The notes under the pieces were generated by a model. The model was given only the letters and a program-made list of their open reading frames with translations. It was not told the DNA's origin and made no database searches. A stretch of 64,000 nucleotides of DNA from Thalassospira profundimaris WP0211 (GTDB lineage Bacteria > Pseudomonadota > Alphaproteobacteria > Rhodospirillales > Thalassospiraceae). The position numbers and the translations under genes are program-made. Of this stretch, positions 1-9,239 are shown piece after piece; the first letter of the stretch is position 1, and each line of letters starts with the position of its first letter. The stretch covers positions 112,066 to 176,065 of the forward strand of contig NZ_AMRN01000009.1 of NCBI RefSeq assembly GCF_000300275.1, given 5' to 3'.

Positions 1-1
1 G

Positions 2-1540
2 GTCCTGTCGGGCTATCCGCCCGAGGACCTTGTGATGAAGCCGGCCTTCATGCGCCATCTTCATGACGCGGTCGAATTCATCTGCGAACACACGGCCAAA
101 CGCAAAGATGGTCCGGCCTTGCTGTTGACCACGCCATGGGAAGTCGATGGCACGCGCCATAATGCGGTGTTGCTGATTGATCAGGGCAAGATCGTTGATG
201 TGCGCGCCAAGAATGATTTGCCCAATTATGGCGTGTTTGATGAAAAACGCGTCTTTGCCGCAGGTCCGATGCCGACCCCGATTTCATTCAAGGGCGTCAA
301 GCTGGGTGTGCCGATCTGCGAAGATGTCTGGACGCCGCATGTTGTTGCCCATCTGGCGAACGCGGGGGCAGAAATCTTCCTTGTGCCGAACGGGTCACCG
401 TTTGAAGCCGACAAGGACGATTTGCGCCGCAAGCTGATCGAGGACCGGGTCCGCGAAAGCGGCAAGCCGATGATTTATTGTAACGAAGTCGGCGGTCAGG
501 ATGAGCTGGTGTTTGACGGCGGATCATTTGGCCTGAACGGCGATGGATCGCTTGCCGTGGCTTTGCCGGCCTTTGCCGAGGATGTGGTGCTGACCACCTG
601 GCAACAGGATGAAAACGGTAAATGGCGTTGCGCGGATGACGCGCCGAAGGTTGGCTATCCCACCGGGCTTGATGCGATCTATCAGGCGCTGGTTCTGGGC
701 CTGCGTGACTATGTGAATAAAAACGGTTTCCCCGGCGTCGTGATCGGCATGTCGGGCGGGATCGACAGTGCGCTTTCGGCCGCGGTTGCCGTGGATGCGC
801 TGGGCTCGGACCGAGTGCGTCTGGTGATGATGCCATCGCCTTATACCTCGGCCGAGAGCCTTGAGGATGCGGAGCTTTGCGCAGGCATGCTCAAGACCGG
901 GATCGAGAGCATCAATATCGGTCCGGCCATGGCCGCGTTCGAACAGATGCTCGCCCCCGCCTTTGAAGGCCGGGATGCCGACATTACCGAAGAAAACATT
1001 CAGGCCCGTTCGCGCGGGATTATCCTGATGGGGCTTTCAAACAAGTTTGGCCACATGGTGCTGACCACCGGCAACAAGTCGGAAATGTCGGTTGGCTATG
1101 CGACGCTTTATGGCGATATGTGTGGTGGCTATTCGGTTCTGAAGGACCTTTATAAAACGACCGTGTTTAATCTGTGCCACTGGCGCAATGAACACAAACC
1201 GGTTGGGGCAATCGGCCCGGATGGCATGGTGATCCCGGAACGGATTATCACCAAGCCGCCATCGGCCGAGCTTCGCCCGGATCAGAAAGACGAAGATAGT
1301 CTGCCGCCTTATGATGTTTTGGATGATATCCTGCATCAGATGATTGAAGGTGAGCGGTCTGTTCGCGATATCGTGGATAGCGGTCACGATGAGGCAACAG
1401 TACGCCGGGTCTGGCGATTGCTGGATCGGGCGGAATATAAACGCCGCCAGGCACCCCCGGGGGTCAAGATTACCCCGCGTGCCTTTGGCCGTGACCGTCG
1501 CTATCCGATTACCAATGGTTTCACTAACCTTGTTACGTGA
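2..1540 (+). CDS. nadE: Glutamine-dependent NAD+ synthase, 5' end outside window
   Basis: This enzyme makes NAD+ from deamido-NAD+ with ATP, using ammonia released from glutamine by its N-terminal nitrilase-like domain. The reading frame is open from base 2 and encodes GYPPEDLV-type sequence before the first possible start codon at 32, so the gene begins upstream of the window and 513 residues are visible. The nitrilase domain shows the catalytic cysteine in GVPICEDVW (near base 315). The synthetase domain shows the PP-loop MSGGIDSALS (about bases 750-780). The stop codon overlaps a possible GTG start of the next gene. Family assignment is very safe; only the start is missing. Confidence 0.95.
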   Translation, partial: VLSGYPPEDLVMKPAFMRHLHDAVEFICEHTAKRKDGPALLLTTPWEVDGTRHNAVLLIDQGKIVDVRAKNDLPNYGVFDEKRVFAAGPMPTPISFKGVKLGVPICEDVWTPHVVAHLANAGAEIFLVPNGSPFEADKDDLRRKLIEDRVRESGKPMIYCNEVGGQDELVFDGGSFGLNGDGSLAVALPAFAEDVVLTTWQQDENGKWRCADDAPKVGYPTGLDAIYQALVLGLRDYVNKNGFPGVVIGMSGGIDSALSAAVAVDALGSDRVRLVMMPSPYTSAESLEDAELCAGMLKTGIESINIGPAMAAFEQMLAPAFEGRDADITEENIQARSRGIILMGLSNKFGHMVLTTGNKSEMSVGYATLYGDMCGGYSVLKDLYKTTVFNLCHWRNEHKPVGAIGPDGMVIPERIITKPPSAELRPDQKDEDSLPPYDVLDDILHQMIEGERSVRDIVDSGHDEATVRRVWRLLDRAEYKRRQAPPGVKITPRAFGRDRRYPITNGFTNLVT

Positions 1541-1554
1541 TTGAAAAGTTTGAA

Positions 1555-2907
1555 ATGACAAAACCTGTTCTGCGATTTGCCCCCAGCCCGACCGGGCTTC
1601 TTCACGTCGGTAACGCCCGTGTGGCGCTGATGAACTGGCTTTATGCCCGTAAATCAGGCGGGAAATTCATCCTGCGCTTTGACGATACCGATCCGGTACG
1701 CTCCAAAGACGAATATGTCGATGCGATCCGTGAAGATCTGACCTGGCTTGGCATCGACTGGGATCAGGAAGAACGTCAAAGCCTGCGTCAGGATAAATAT
1801 GATGCGGCGATTGATGACCTGAAAAAGCGTGAACTGCTTTATCCGTGCTACGAGACCGAGGGCGAACTCAACTGGAAACGCAAGGCCGCCCGCCAGCGTC
1901 ACCAGCCCTTTATCTATGACCGGAAGGCTTTGACGCTATCTGATGAAGAAATTGCCGCCCTTGAGGCCGAAGGCCGCAAGCCGCATTGGCGTTTCCTTCT
2001 GACCGACGGCATGGTCGAATGGGATGACCTGACGCGCGGGATTTGCTCGTTTGATACCGAACATGTGTCCGATCCGGTCCTGATCCGTGAAGATGGATCG
2101 TTGCTTTATATGTTGGGCTCGGTGGTGGATGACCTTGAAATGGGTGTTACCCATATCATCCGCGGCGAAGACCATGTGACCAATACCGTTTCGCAGATCT
2201 TGCTTTATCTCGCCCTTGGCGGGAAGCCAGGCGCGCTTGAATTTGCCCATATGCCGCTTCTGGCCGGGCCGGGTGGTTCGCAGCTTTCAAAACGTCTTGG
2301 TAGTCTTTCGCTGCGCGAGTTGCGCAATGACGGGTTTGAGGTCGAGGCGCTTGTTGGTCTTCTGACCGGCCTTGGCGCATCGGACAAGATTGAGCCAGCA
2401 GACCTTTCCCAAGTGCTTGAGAAATTCGATCTTGATCATTATGGCCGTTCCACGCCGAAATTCGATCCGGCCGAACTGGCAAGCCTCAATGAAAAAGTCA
2501 TTCACGAAATGTCGTTTGAGGCCGCCAAACCAAAGCTTGAAGCGGCTGGCATGGCAGATGCCGACGAGATGTTCTGGAATGCGGTGCGCGGTAATTGCTG
2601 GCGCGTGGCAGAGGCGCTGGAATGGTGGGATGTGATCCACAAAAACGTCATTCCGGAAATCGATGCCGAGGATGCCGAGTTCCTCAAACAGGCCGCCGAT
2701 ATGCTGCCCGAAGGCGAGCTTGACGGCACCAGCTGGAAAACCTGGACCACAGCACTTAAGGAAGAAACCGGGCGCAAGGGCAAGCAGCTTTTCATGCCGC
2801 TGCGCAAGGCGTTGACCGCGCGTGAACATGGTCCGGAAATGTCGACGATGCTGGTTCTGATCGGGTCTGAAAAGGCGCGTGACCGGTTGTGTGGGAAGGC
2901 GGTCTAA
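1555..2907 (+). CDS. gltX: Glutamyl-tRNA synthetase
   Basis: This class I aminoacyl-tRNA synthetase charges tRNA with glutamate. The protein is 450 residues. The HIGH-type signature reads HVGN in PSPTGLLHVGNAR near residue 17, and the KMSKS-type loop reads QLSKRLGSLS rather than the common KLSKRHGA form. Alphaproteobacteria often have two GluRS paralogues, and this loop suggests the second type; which tRNAs it serves cannot be read from sequence. I chose the ATG at 1555 because MTKPVLRFAPSPTG fits the family N-terminus. A GTG at 1537 overlapping the nadE stop would add six residues. Confidence 0.93.
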   Translation: MTKPVLRFAPSPTGLLHVGNARVALMNWLYARKSGGKFILRFDDTDPVRSKDEYVDAIREDLTWLGIDWDQEERQSLRQDKYDAAIDDLKKRELLYPCYETEGELNWKRKAARQRHQPFIYDRKALTLSDEEIAALEAEGRKPHWRFLLTDGMVEWDDLTRGICSFDTEHVSDPVLIREDGSLLYMLGSVVDDLEMGVTHIIRGEDHVTNTVSQILLYLALGGKPGALEFAHMPLLAGPGGSQLSKRLGSLSLRELRNDGFEVEALVGLLTGLGASDKIEPADLSQVLEKFDLDHYGRSTPKFDPAELASLNEKVIHEMSFEAAKPKLEAAGMADADEMFWNAVRGNCWRVAEALEWWDVIHKNVIPEIDAEDAEFLKQAADMLPEGELDGTSWKTWTTALKEETGRKGKQLFMPLRKALTAREHGPEMSTMLVLIGSEKARDRLCGKAV

Positions 2908-2974
2908 GCAACTGCTTTGATCGCCGGAAAATGCACGCATTTGACCCGAAAACACAGCCAAACGGACATTTGAA

Positions 2975-4351
2975 ATGACCAAAACCCTTCGCATCTTTGA
3001 TACGCTCACCCGCGAAAAGCAGGTGTTCGCGCCGATTGATCCCGATCACGTGCGCCTCTATGTCTGCGGCCCGACGGTTTATGACTATGCCCATGTCGGC
3101 AATGCCCGCCCGGTGGTGGTGTTTGATACGCTGGTGCGCGTGCTGCGCCATATGTATCCCAAGGTAACCTATGTGCGGAACGTCACGGACGTTGATGACA
3201 AGATCAACGCACGTGCCAAGGAAAGCGGCGAGCCGATTTCCGAAATCACCAAACGCACCCATCAGGCCTATCTGGAAGATATGGGTGCGCTTAATGCCGC
3301 CAAGCCCGATATCGAACCGCGCGCGACCGAACATATCGCGGAAATGATCGCCATGTGCGAAAGCCTTATCGAACAGGGCTTTGCCTATGCTGCCGAGGGC
3401 CATGTGCTGTTCTCGGTCGAGGCGTTTGAGGACTATGGCAAGCTGTCGCGTCGTGACCGCAAGGAAATGATCGCCGGTGCCCGTGTGGAAGTCGCTCCTT
3501 ATAAAAAAGACCCGGCCGATTTCGTTCTGTGGAAACCGTCGAGTGATGATATTCCGGGATGGGATAGCCCGTGGGGCAGGGGACGCCCGGGCTGGCATAT
3601 TGAATGCTCTGCCATGTCGACGCGTTATCTGGGCGAGAATTTTGACATCCATGGCGGTGGTTCGGATCTGGTGTTCCCGCACCATGAAAATGAACTGGCG
3701 CAAAGCTGCTGCGCCAACAAGGGCTCCAGCTACGCCAAATACTGGATGCATAACGGCCATCTGATGGTCGAAGGCGAAAAGATGTCCAAGTCATTGGGCA
3801 ACTTCGTCACCGTGCATGAGCTGCTTGAAAAATGGCCGGGTGAGGCGATCCGTCTGGCGATGATGGGGACCCATTATCATCAGCCGATCAACTGGACCGA
3901 AGAAAACCTGCGTCAGGCCAAAGAGGCGCTTGATCGTTTTTATACGGCCCTGCGCCAAAGTTCTGACGTGACCCCGGAAAATATGCCGGTACCGCGTGCG
4001 GTGCTTGATGCGCTGTGTGATGACCTCAATACGCCGCTTGCGATTTCGGAATTCCATAACCTTGTGACCAAGTTCAACAAGGCGGAAAAGAAGTTCGAAC
4101 GTGCTGAGGCCAAAGGTGAAATCCTTGCTGCGGCAAAGCTTCTGGGCATTCTTGAAGCGGATCCCGAAGCCTGGTTCACCGGATCAGCCGATGAAGACGA
4201 GGCGGCCGAGATCGACGGGCTTATTGCCCAGCGTGCGGACGCCAAGAAGAACAAGGATTTCGCAACGGCGGACAAAATCCGTGATGACCTTCTGGCACGC
4301 GGCATCATCCTTGAAGACTTCAAGGAAGGTACAAGCTGGAAGCGGGTATAG
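2975..4351 (+). CDS. cysS: Cysteinyl-tRNA synthetase
   Basis: This class I synthetase charges tRNA-Cys and has 458 residues, the usual length. It shows the zinc and active-site segment [18 protein letters not shown] near the N-terminus (HIGH motif as HVGN), the zinc-site segments [10 protein letters not shown] and FPHHENE, and an intact KMSKS loop in [10 protein letters not shown]. It lies 67 bases after gltX in the same direction and is followed by a strong hairpin terminator, so it probably ends the transcript that contains nadE and gltX. Confidence 0.96.
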   Translation: MTKTLRIFDTLTREKQVFAPIDPDHVRLYVCGPTVYDYAHVGNARPVVVFDTLVRVLRHMYPKVTYVRNVTDVDDKINARAKESGEPISEITKRTHQAYLEDMGALNAAKPDIEPRATEHIAEMIAMCESLIEQGFAYAAEGHVLFSVEAFEDYGKLSRRDRKEMIAGARVEVAPYKKDPADFVLWKPSSDDIPGWDSPWGRGRPGWHIECSAMSTRYLGENFDIHGGGSDLVFPHHENELAQSCCANKGSSYAKYWMHNGHLMVEGEKMSKSLGNFVTVHELLEKWPGEAIRLAMMGTHYHQPINWTEENLRQAKEALDRFYTALRQSSDVTPENMPVPRAVLDALCDDLNTPLAISEFHNLVTKFNKAEKKFERAEAKGEILAAAKLLGILEADPEAWFTGSADEDEAAEIDGLIAQRADAKKNKDFATADKIRDDLLARGIILEDFKEGTSWKRV

Positions 4352-4377
4352 AAAATTCTAAGTATCTTAGATGCTTT

Positions 4378-4415
4378 TAAAGGCCGAGGAGACCTCTCCT
4401 TGGCCTTTGTTTGTT
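4378..4415 (+). terminator. Intrinsic terminator after cysS
   Basis: A 14-base stem starts at 4379 (aaaggccgaggaga) and pairs with tctccttggccttt across a two-base centre, with one G-T pair. It is followed by tgtttgtttta. It lies 27 bases after the cysS stop and separates that operon from the A+T-rich island. Confidence 0.8.
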
Positions 4416-4477
4416 TTACCGTGATTGACATGCACAAACGAAGATGGGGACTTTTTGGGGTTTGTTGGATATTATTT

Positions 4478-4507
4478 TTCAACCTATGGTTATGTTTGTG
4501 GTATAAG
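4478..4507 (+). promoter_or_regulatory. Possible sigma-70 promoter for the island gene
   Basis: TTCAAC (4478-4483) and TATAAG (4502-4507) are separated by 18 bases and lie shortly before the AGGAGGGG ribosome site at 4531-4538. The match is moderate and the region is A+T-rich, so chance occurrence is possible. Confidence 0.3.
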
Positions 4508-4541
4508 CGGGATTGGTTCTTTTAGCTTTCAGGAGGGGATG

Positions 4542-5843
4542 ATGGCTACCGGGGTGAAGACCAAAGGTTCACAAAAAGGCGAACGAATTCCGTCAGACCA
4601 GCAGGTAAAGGCTGAAAAAGCAGCCACAATGTCACCACAAAAAATCGGGTTAGGTGTGATCGTTATTATTGCATTGTGTTTGAACCCAATGATTTTTGCC
4701 AACTTCCTTCGGGACGTATTTCTCAACGTTTTAGACGAAGGGGGTATCTTCGACGCGTATAATATCAGTTATTACGTATTTGGTTACATCGTCCTGATTC
4801 TTGTCGCTATTTTACTCGCGCAGCAGCTTCCTAAGGTACAATCTGTTCTCAATGGTCCCGTTTCTCGAGGTGAGAATAACCTAGATTCAGTGGTTGAACG
4901 AATGGTGAATGAGTTGCGTTCACGGGCGAGAATGCACCGCCGGTCTTGTGGCATGAATTTGTTAGTTATTGTGCTCGTGCTGTTTTGTTCGGGGCTTTTT
5001 ATGATTTTTGCAGCCCAATTGATTGCAGGAGATCAAGGTCAGATACTTGGTAGCGCGCAAATCAACCAACAACTAGAAACTGAACACAGAAAAGAAACCA
5101 AACTGTTTGATGGAATTCCCGAACAACTACGAGAAATTGTTACTTACTACGAGGATTCTGCAAAAGCGATCATGGGAAGCATTGCGGATCAGGAAGAGAG
5201 ACTTGTTCAGGCAACAAAGTTGACCGTGGTAGAGCCTTCATCTGGGGGGGGGGAGTGAAAACCGTATCGCGCTTGCGCAGATCCAAGCTACCTTCGACAG
5301 AGTAAGCAATGAACTTACATTGAGTTTGGAGAAACTCGAAGAATTTGTTGATGAATCCAGCACGAAACTGGCAATAGTTGCATCGGGTGGTGACATTTCA
5401 TATGCCAATATCGCCAATAGAATTAGCAACCTTCAAGAAAAGTATGCTGAGATGCTTGCCAATGAGCATGATTCATTCGGAGATTACGAGTCACGTGAGA
5501 GAGCACAGCTAACTCGGATAACGATTATTAGACTGTTTGTTTTTTGGTTGCGATATATTTGGTTCAATTGCTTTACGGTATGTACAAATACAACAGTAAA
5601 GCTGCGGCGATTTATCTTGGTCGAGCTGATGCCTTGGCATTGCTTGGTGCGCACAAGCAATTGGACGACGCCAATAAACTCAAAGAATGGATCTCCATGC
5701 TGAGTGCTGAGGGGTATGATCTTGGGCACTCGCCTTCTAGCCCGTTGGAAATGACAATAAATACTATCGAGAAAATATTTGGTCGCAAAAATCATTCGTC
5801 TGAAGACAAAAAACAAAACAAGGAAGATTCGAAAAAGGGCTGA
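4542..5843 (+). pseudogene. Membrane/coiled-coil protein of unknown function, interrupted by two frameshifts
   Basis: As sequenced, the frame stops at 5258, but the protein continues without stops in the next frame (residues SENRIALAQIQATFDRV and on) and then returns to the original frame near 5541. The first shift falls in a run of ten G (5244-5253), the second in a run of six T (5540-5545). Removing one G and adding one T restores a single 433-residue protein. The repaired protein has three membrane segments in its first 160 residues, a helical coiled-coil-like middle, and a fourth membrane segment (FVFLVAIYLVQLLYGMY) before a charged C-terminus. The start at 4542 is placed five bases after AGGAGG; the ATG at 4539 is also possible. 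Base composition is more A+T-rich than the neighbours. I recognise no family. Sequencing error, true decay or phase variation cannot be told apart here. Confidence 0.7.
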
Positions 5844-5911
5844 AACTGGAGATAAGTGTTCTTCTCTACCCAAATCAGAACCAGTTCGTTCGCTGAAAAT
5901 GAGCTGACAAT

Positions 5912-5941
5912 GCCACAACGTGATGTTGTGGCCCTTTTTTT
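5912..5941 (+). terminator. Intrinsic terminator ending the A+T-rich island
   Basis: A perfect eight-base stem (gccacaac at 5912-5919, gttgtggc at 5925-5932) with loop gtgat is followed by a run of seven T. It stands about 70 bases after the interrupted gene and isolates it from the downstream reductase gene. Confidence 0.85.
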
Positions 5942-6042
5942 GGGGGCGTCAACCGTGATCTATATTTGTGCAGATTTTTGCCCAAATCTTTATGGATCAT
6001 GCTTTCTGATTGGTCCGAAGCAACGAAAAGGTGCTCTAAACC

Positions 6043-6984
6043 ATGTCTGAATTTGAACGTCGAGGGTTTCTGAAGGCTTCTGCCTCATTAGGCGCGCTTG
6101 GCCTGTTGGCGTCGGGTGTCCCGGCCTGGGCGCAGGGAAGCTCCGATGCGCGCGCATCGGAAGTATTGCAAAAGCAAATTCCCTCAACCGGTGAAGAAAT
6201 CCCCGCTGTCGGGCTTGGAAGCTGGATCACATTTAATGTCGGCCAAGACATTGAGCTGCGCAATCAGTGCGCGGATGTCATGTCGGCGTTTTTCGATGCC
6301 GGTGGGCGCATGATTGACAGTTCGCCGATGTATGGCTCTGCCCAGGATGTGATTGGCTACGGGCTTGATAAGCTTGGTGCGCGGGATCGTGTGTTTTCGA
6401 CCGACAAGGTCTGGACCGCAGGCGATGGTGCCGAACAGATCGCCGAGACATCAGATCGATGGAAGATCGAGCAGTTTGACCTTTTGCAGGTCCATAATCT
6501 GTTGGGCATCAATGAAAACCTGCCGCTTCTGTTTCGCATGAAGGACGAAGGGCAGTTGCGCCATGTCGGTGTGACGACCTCGCACGGGCGACGTACCGAA
6601 GACCTGATCGCGGTGATGAAGAACGAACGGCTTGATTTCGTGCAGGTGACCTATAACCCGATTGACCGCAAGGTTGAGGATTATCTTTTGCCACTGGCAT
6701 ATGATCGCGGCATTGCGGTGATTGTGAACCGGCCGTTTCGCGGCGGCAGCCTGACCGAGCGTCTGGAAGGCCAGCCCTTGCCGGAATTTGCCGCCGAACT
6801 TGAAGCCAAAAGCTGGGCGCAGTTGATTTTAAAATATCTGATCGCCCATCCGGCGGTGACCTGTCCGATCCCGGCCACCACCAAACCGGCCCACGCGGCG
6901 GAAAACATGGCGGCCGCAACCGGGCCATTGCCCGATGAAAAAATGCGCGAACAGATCGCCGCCGTTATTGGCGTTCTGGTGTGA
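6043..6984 (+). CDS. Tat-exported aldo/keto reductase
   Basis: The protein is an NAD(P)H-dependent carbonyl reductase-like TIM barrel of 313 residues. It begins with a twin-arginine signal: RRGFLKASAS (residues 6-15), a hydrophobic stretch, and a likely cleavage site after AWA (residue 30). The four catalytic residues of the family are present as D92, Y97 (MIDSSPMYG), K122 (STDKVW) and H151 (LLQVHNL). It lies 24 bases before the DUF6064 membrane protein gene in the same direction, so the two may be cotranscribed. The substrate is unknown. Export of a cofactor-dependent AKR by the Tat route implies folding with its nucleotide in the cytoplasm; that is inference. Confidence 0.88.
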   Translation: MSEFERRGFLKASASLGALGLLASGVPAWAQGSSDARASEVLQKQIPSTGEEIPAVGLGSWITFNVGQDIELRNQCADVMSAFFDAGGRMIDSSPMYGSAQDVIGYGLDKLGARDRVFSTDKVWTAGDGAEQIAETSDRWKIEQFDLLQVHNLLGINENLPLLFRMKDEGQLRHVGVTTSHGRRTEDLIAVMKNERLDFVQVTYNPIDRKVEDYLLPLAYDRGIAVIVNRPFRGGSLTERLEGQPLPEFAAELEAKSWAQLILKYLIAHPAVTCPIPATTKPAHAAENMAAATGPLPDEKMREQIAAVIGVLV

Positions 6985-7008
6985 TCAAGGCAATCGGGGG
7001 CAAACAGC

Positions 7009-7725
7009 ATGACTGAATGGTGGGATTACGGACTGGCGGATTTGTTGCTGTTTTCGCCGCGTGTCTATTACCGGCTGTTTGAAACCATGAACACCACCTG
7101 GTGGCTGGTGGTTGCCAGTGCGCTGATTGCCGGGGTGATTGCATCGGGCCTTGCCCTGCGTCACGGTTTTCGCGGCAACCGGGTTATTCTGGTGTTGTTG
7201 GCACTGGTCTGGGCCTGGTCGGGCTATGGCTTCCTTTGGCAATATTATCAGCCGATCAACTGGGCAGTACCCTATCTGCTCCCGGCCTTTGCCCTGCAGG
7301 TGGTTTTGTTTGCCATCTTTGCCGCGCGTCCGTTGCCGCTTCGTTTTGGCTGGCGCGGGGATTTGTCGTGTTATGTCGGGGCGTCCCTGGTTGCCTTTGC
7401 GCTGCTTGTCTATCCGTTTATTGGCCTGATTGAAGGGCGCGACTTGGTGCAGGCCGAAATTTTTGGCAGTGCCGCCGATCCAACCGCCCTTGGCACCCTG
7501 GGCTTTGTTTTGCTGTCACGCGGCACCTGGCGGTGGGTATTGTTGCCGATTCCCCTGGCGTGGTGCGTGATATCCGCAGGCACGCTTTGGGTGATGGATC
7601 AGTATGTCGCGTATTTGATGCTAGCCGCCGTCTGGGTGACTGTTTTTTGCGGCTGGCTTGATCTTAAAAACGGGGTCACCACCAAACGCCTGACCGAGGC
7701 AGAGATCAGAGACCCGGCTGCTTAG
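7009..7725 (+). CDS. DUF6064-like integral membrane protein
   Basis: This 238-residue protein has about six hydrophobic membrane helices. The N-terminal segment LLLFSPRVYYRLFETMNTTWW resembles the start of DUF6064 proteins, whose function is not known. It follows the Tat-exported reductase closely, which suggests a shared transcript and possibly a membrane partner role; nothing in the sequence proves that. The C-terminal 20 residues are charged and cytoplasmic in character. The family call is from memory of the N-terminal pattern and is moderate. Confidence 0.7.
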   Translation: MTEWWDYGLADLLLFSPRVYYRLFETMNTTWWLVVASALIAGVIASGLALRHGFRGNRVILVLLALVWAWSGYGFLWQYYQPINWAVPYLLPAFALQVVLFAIFAARPLPLRFGWRGDLSCYVGASLVAFALLVYPFIGLIEGRDLVQAEIFGSAADPTALGTLGFVLLSRGTWRWVLLPIPLAWCVISAGTLWVMDQYVAYLMLAAVWVTVFCGWLDLKNGVTTKRLTEAEIRDPAA

Positions 7726-7892
7726 GCCAAAAAATCCCCTTCATACCGAAAAAAGTCTGGAAACTGAATGTGATCAGTGGTTTCGTACTTTCCGCTGAGA
7801 CTTGTCATTTGTCTGAACCAACACGACATCAGACCAAGGCGCGCTGAGCTCACAGACAGTCCGGTAATCCCCAAATTGCGAAAGGGCGATTC

Positions 7893-9224
7893 ATGATCCA
7901 GGTTTTAACCAGTGTCTGGGCACTTCTTATTGGAGTTGTCCTGATCATGCTGGGCAATGGCATGCATTTCACCCTGATCGGTTTGCGCGGCGGGATTGAA
8001 GGTTTTTCCTCTGCCGAACTGGCGATTGTCACATCGGGTTACTTTGCCGGTTTCCTGTCGGGCGCGCGCATTACACCGCGCATGATCAAGCGGGTTGGCC
8101 ATGTGCGCGTCTTTGCTGCACTCGGAAGCTTTACCTCCGCTGGGTTGATTGCCTTTCCACTGATTGCCGAGCCATGGGCATGGACGGCGTTGCGCGTGAT
8201 CTTGGGCTTTTGCATGTCGGGGATCTATGTGACGGCGGAAAGCTGGCTTAACGATGCCTCGACCAACGAAACCCGCGGCAAGGTTCTGTCGGCTTATATG
8301 ATTGCCCAGACACTTGGCATTATCGGGGCGCAGGGACTTTTGACGCTTGGCGATGCCGCGAACTCGGCCCTGTTTATTGTTGCGTCCATTCTGGTCTCGA
8401 TTTCCTTTGCGCCGATCCTGCTGTCGGCCTCGTCCGTGCCAGTGACCGAGGCGGCGCGTCCGATGGGGCTTAAGGAACTGTTTGCCGGATCACCGCTCAG
8501 TACCGTGGGCATCTTCCTGCTGGGGTGTGTGTATGCCACCCAGACCGGTATGGCAGCAGTTTACGGTACCCAGATTGAAATGACGACCGTGCAGATCGCG
8601 ACCTTTGTGGCGATGCTGTTTGCCGGTGCGTTGGTGTTCCAATATCCGATTGGCTGGTTGTCGGACCGCATGGATCGCCGCAAGCTGATTTTTGGTGCGG
8701 CGGCAGTTGCCATGTCAGCCTGTATGCTTGGTTGGCTTTCGGGTAATCAGTTGGTCTTTATGATGTGTGCAGCCTTTGTCGCAGGCGGCATGACCACACC
8801 GCTTTATGCGCTGTTTCTGGCGTACACCAATGATTTCCTGTCACTCGAAGAAATGCCGGCGGCATCAGGTGGTCTGGTCCTGACCTTTGGGGTGGGGGCA
8901 ATTCTTGGCCCGTTGATTGCCGGTTGGTCGATGGAACATCTTGGTCCGCAGTCGTTCTGGCTGGTGCTTGCCGGGACGTTTGCGGTGATTGCGCTTTATG
9001 CGCTTTATCGCATGACGCGCCGTGAAGCCCTGCCGGTTGAAGAAACCGAAAGCTATGTCAGCGTTCTGCCGACGGCATCCCCCATGGCGGTTGAAACCGC
9101 CGGGGTTTGGGCGGCTGAGCAGGCCGAGGCCGCCGCAGAAGAGGCTGCTGCCGAAGAAGCAGCCGCTGAGGAAGCCGAAGCAGAAAAGGCCGAGGCTGCA
9201 GAAGACAAGAAGCCCAAGGCATAG
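7893..9224 (+). CDS. MFS transporter with Ala/Glu-rich tail
   Basis: The 443-residue protein has about twelve membrane helices and the MFS loop signature GWLSDRMDRRKL in the second half. The first half contains GYFAGFLSGARITPRMIKRVGHVRVF, typical of YcaD-like permeases. The substrate cannot be read. The C-terminus carries a tail of about 35 residues made of repeated AEEAAAEEAAAEEA units ending in DKKPKA, probably a helical charged extension in the cytoplasm. It stands alone, with 167 bases of featureless DNA before it and a convergent LysE-family gene after it. Confidence 0.85.
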   Translation: MIQVLTSVWALLIGVVLIMLGNGMHFTLIGLRGGIEGFSSAELAIVTSGYFAGFLSGARITPRMIKRVGHVRVFAALGSFTSAGLIAFPLIAEPWAWTALRVILGFCMSGIYVTAESWLNDASTNETRGKVLSAYMIAQTLGIIGAQGLLTLGDAANSALFIVASILVSISFAPILLSASSVPVTEAARPMGLKELFAGSPLSTVGIFLLGCVYATQTGMAAVYGTQIEMTTVQIATFVAMLFAGALVFQYPIGWLSDRMDRRKLIFGAAAVAMSACMLGWLSGNQLVFMMCAAFVAGGMTTPLYALFLAYTNDFLSLEEMPAASGGLVLTFGVGAILGPLIAGWSMEHLGPQSFWLVLAGTFAVIALYALYRMTRREALPVEETESYVSVLPTASPMAVETAGVWAAEQAEAAAEEAAAEEAAAEEAEAEKAEAAEDKKPKA

Positions 9225-9239
9225 CCTTTCGCTGACAGC

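Noticed and set aside
5856..6050. Short plus-strand frame of 64 codons across the terminator
   Set aside because: It reads through the hairpin and T run at 5912-5941 and lacks a ribosome site.
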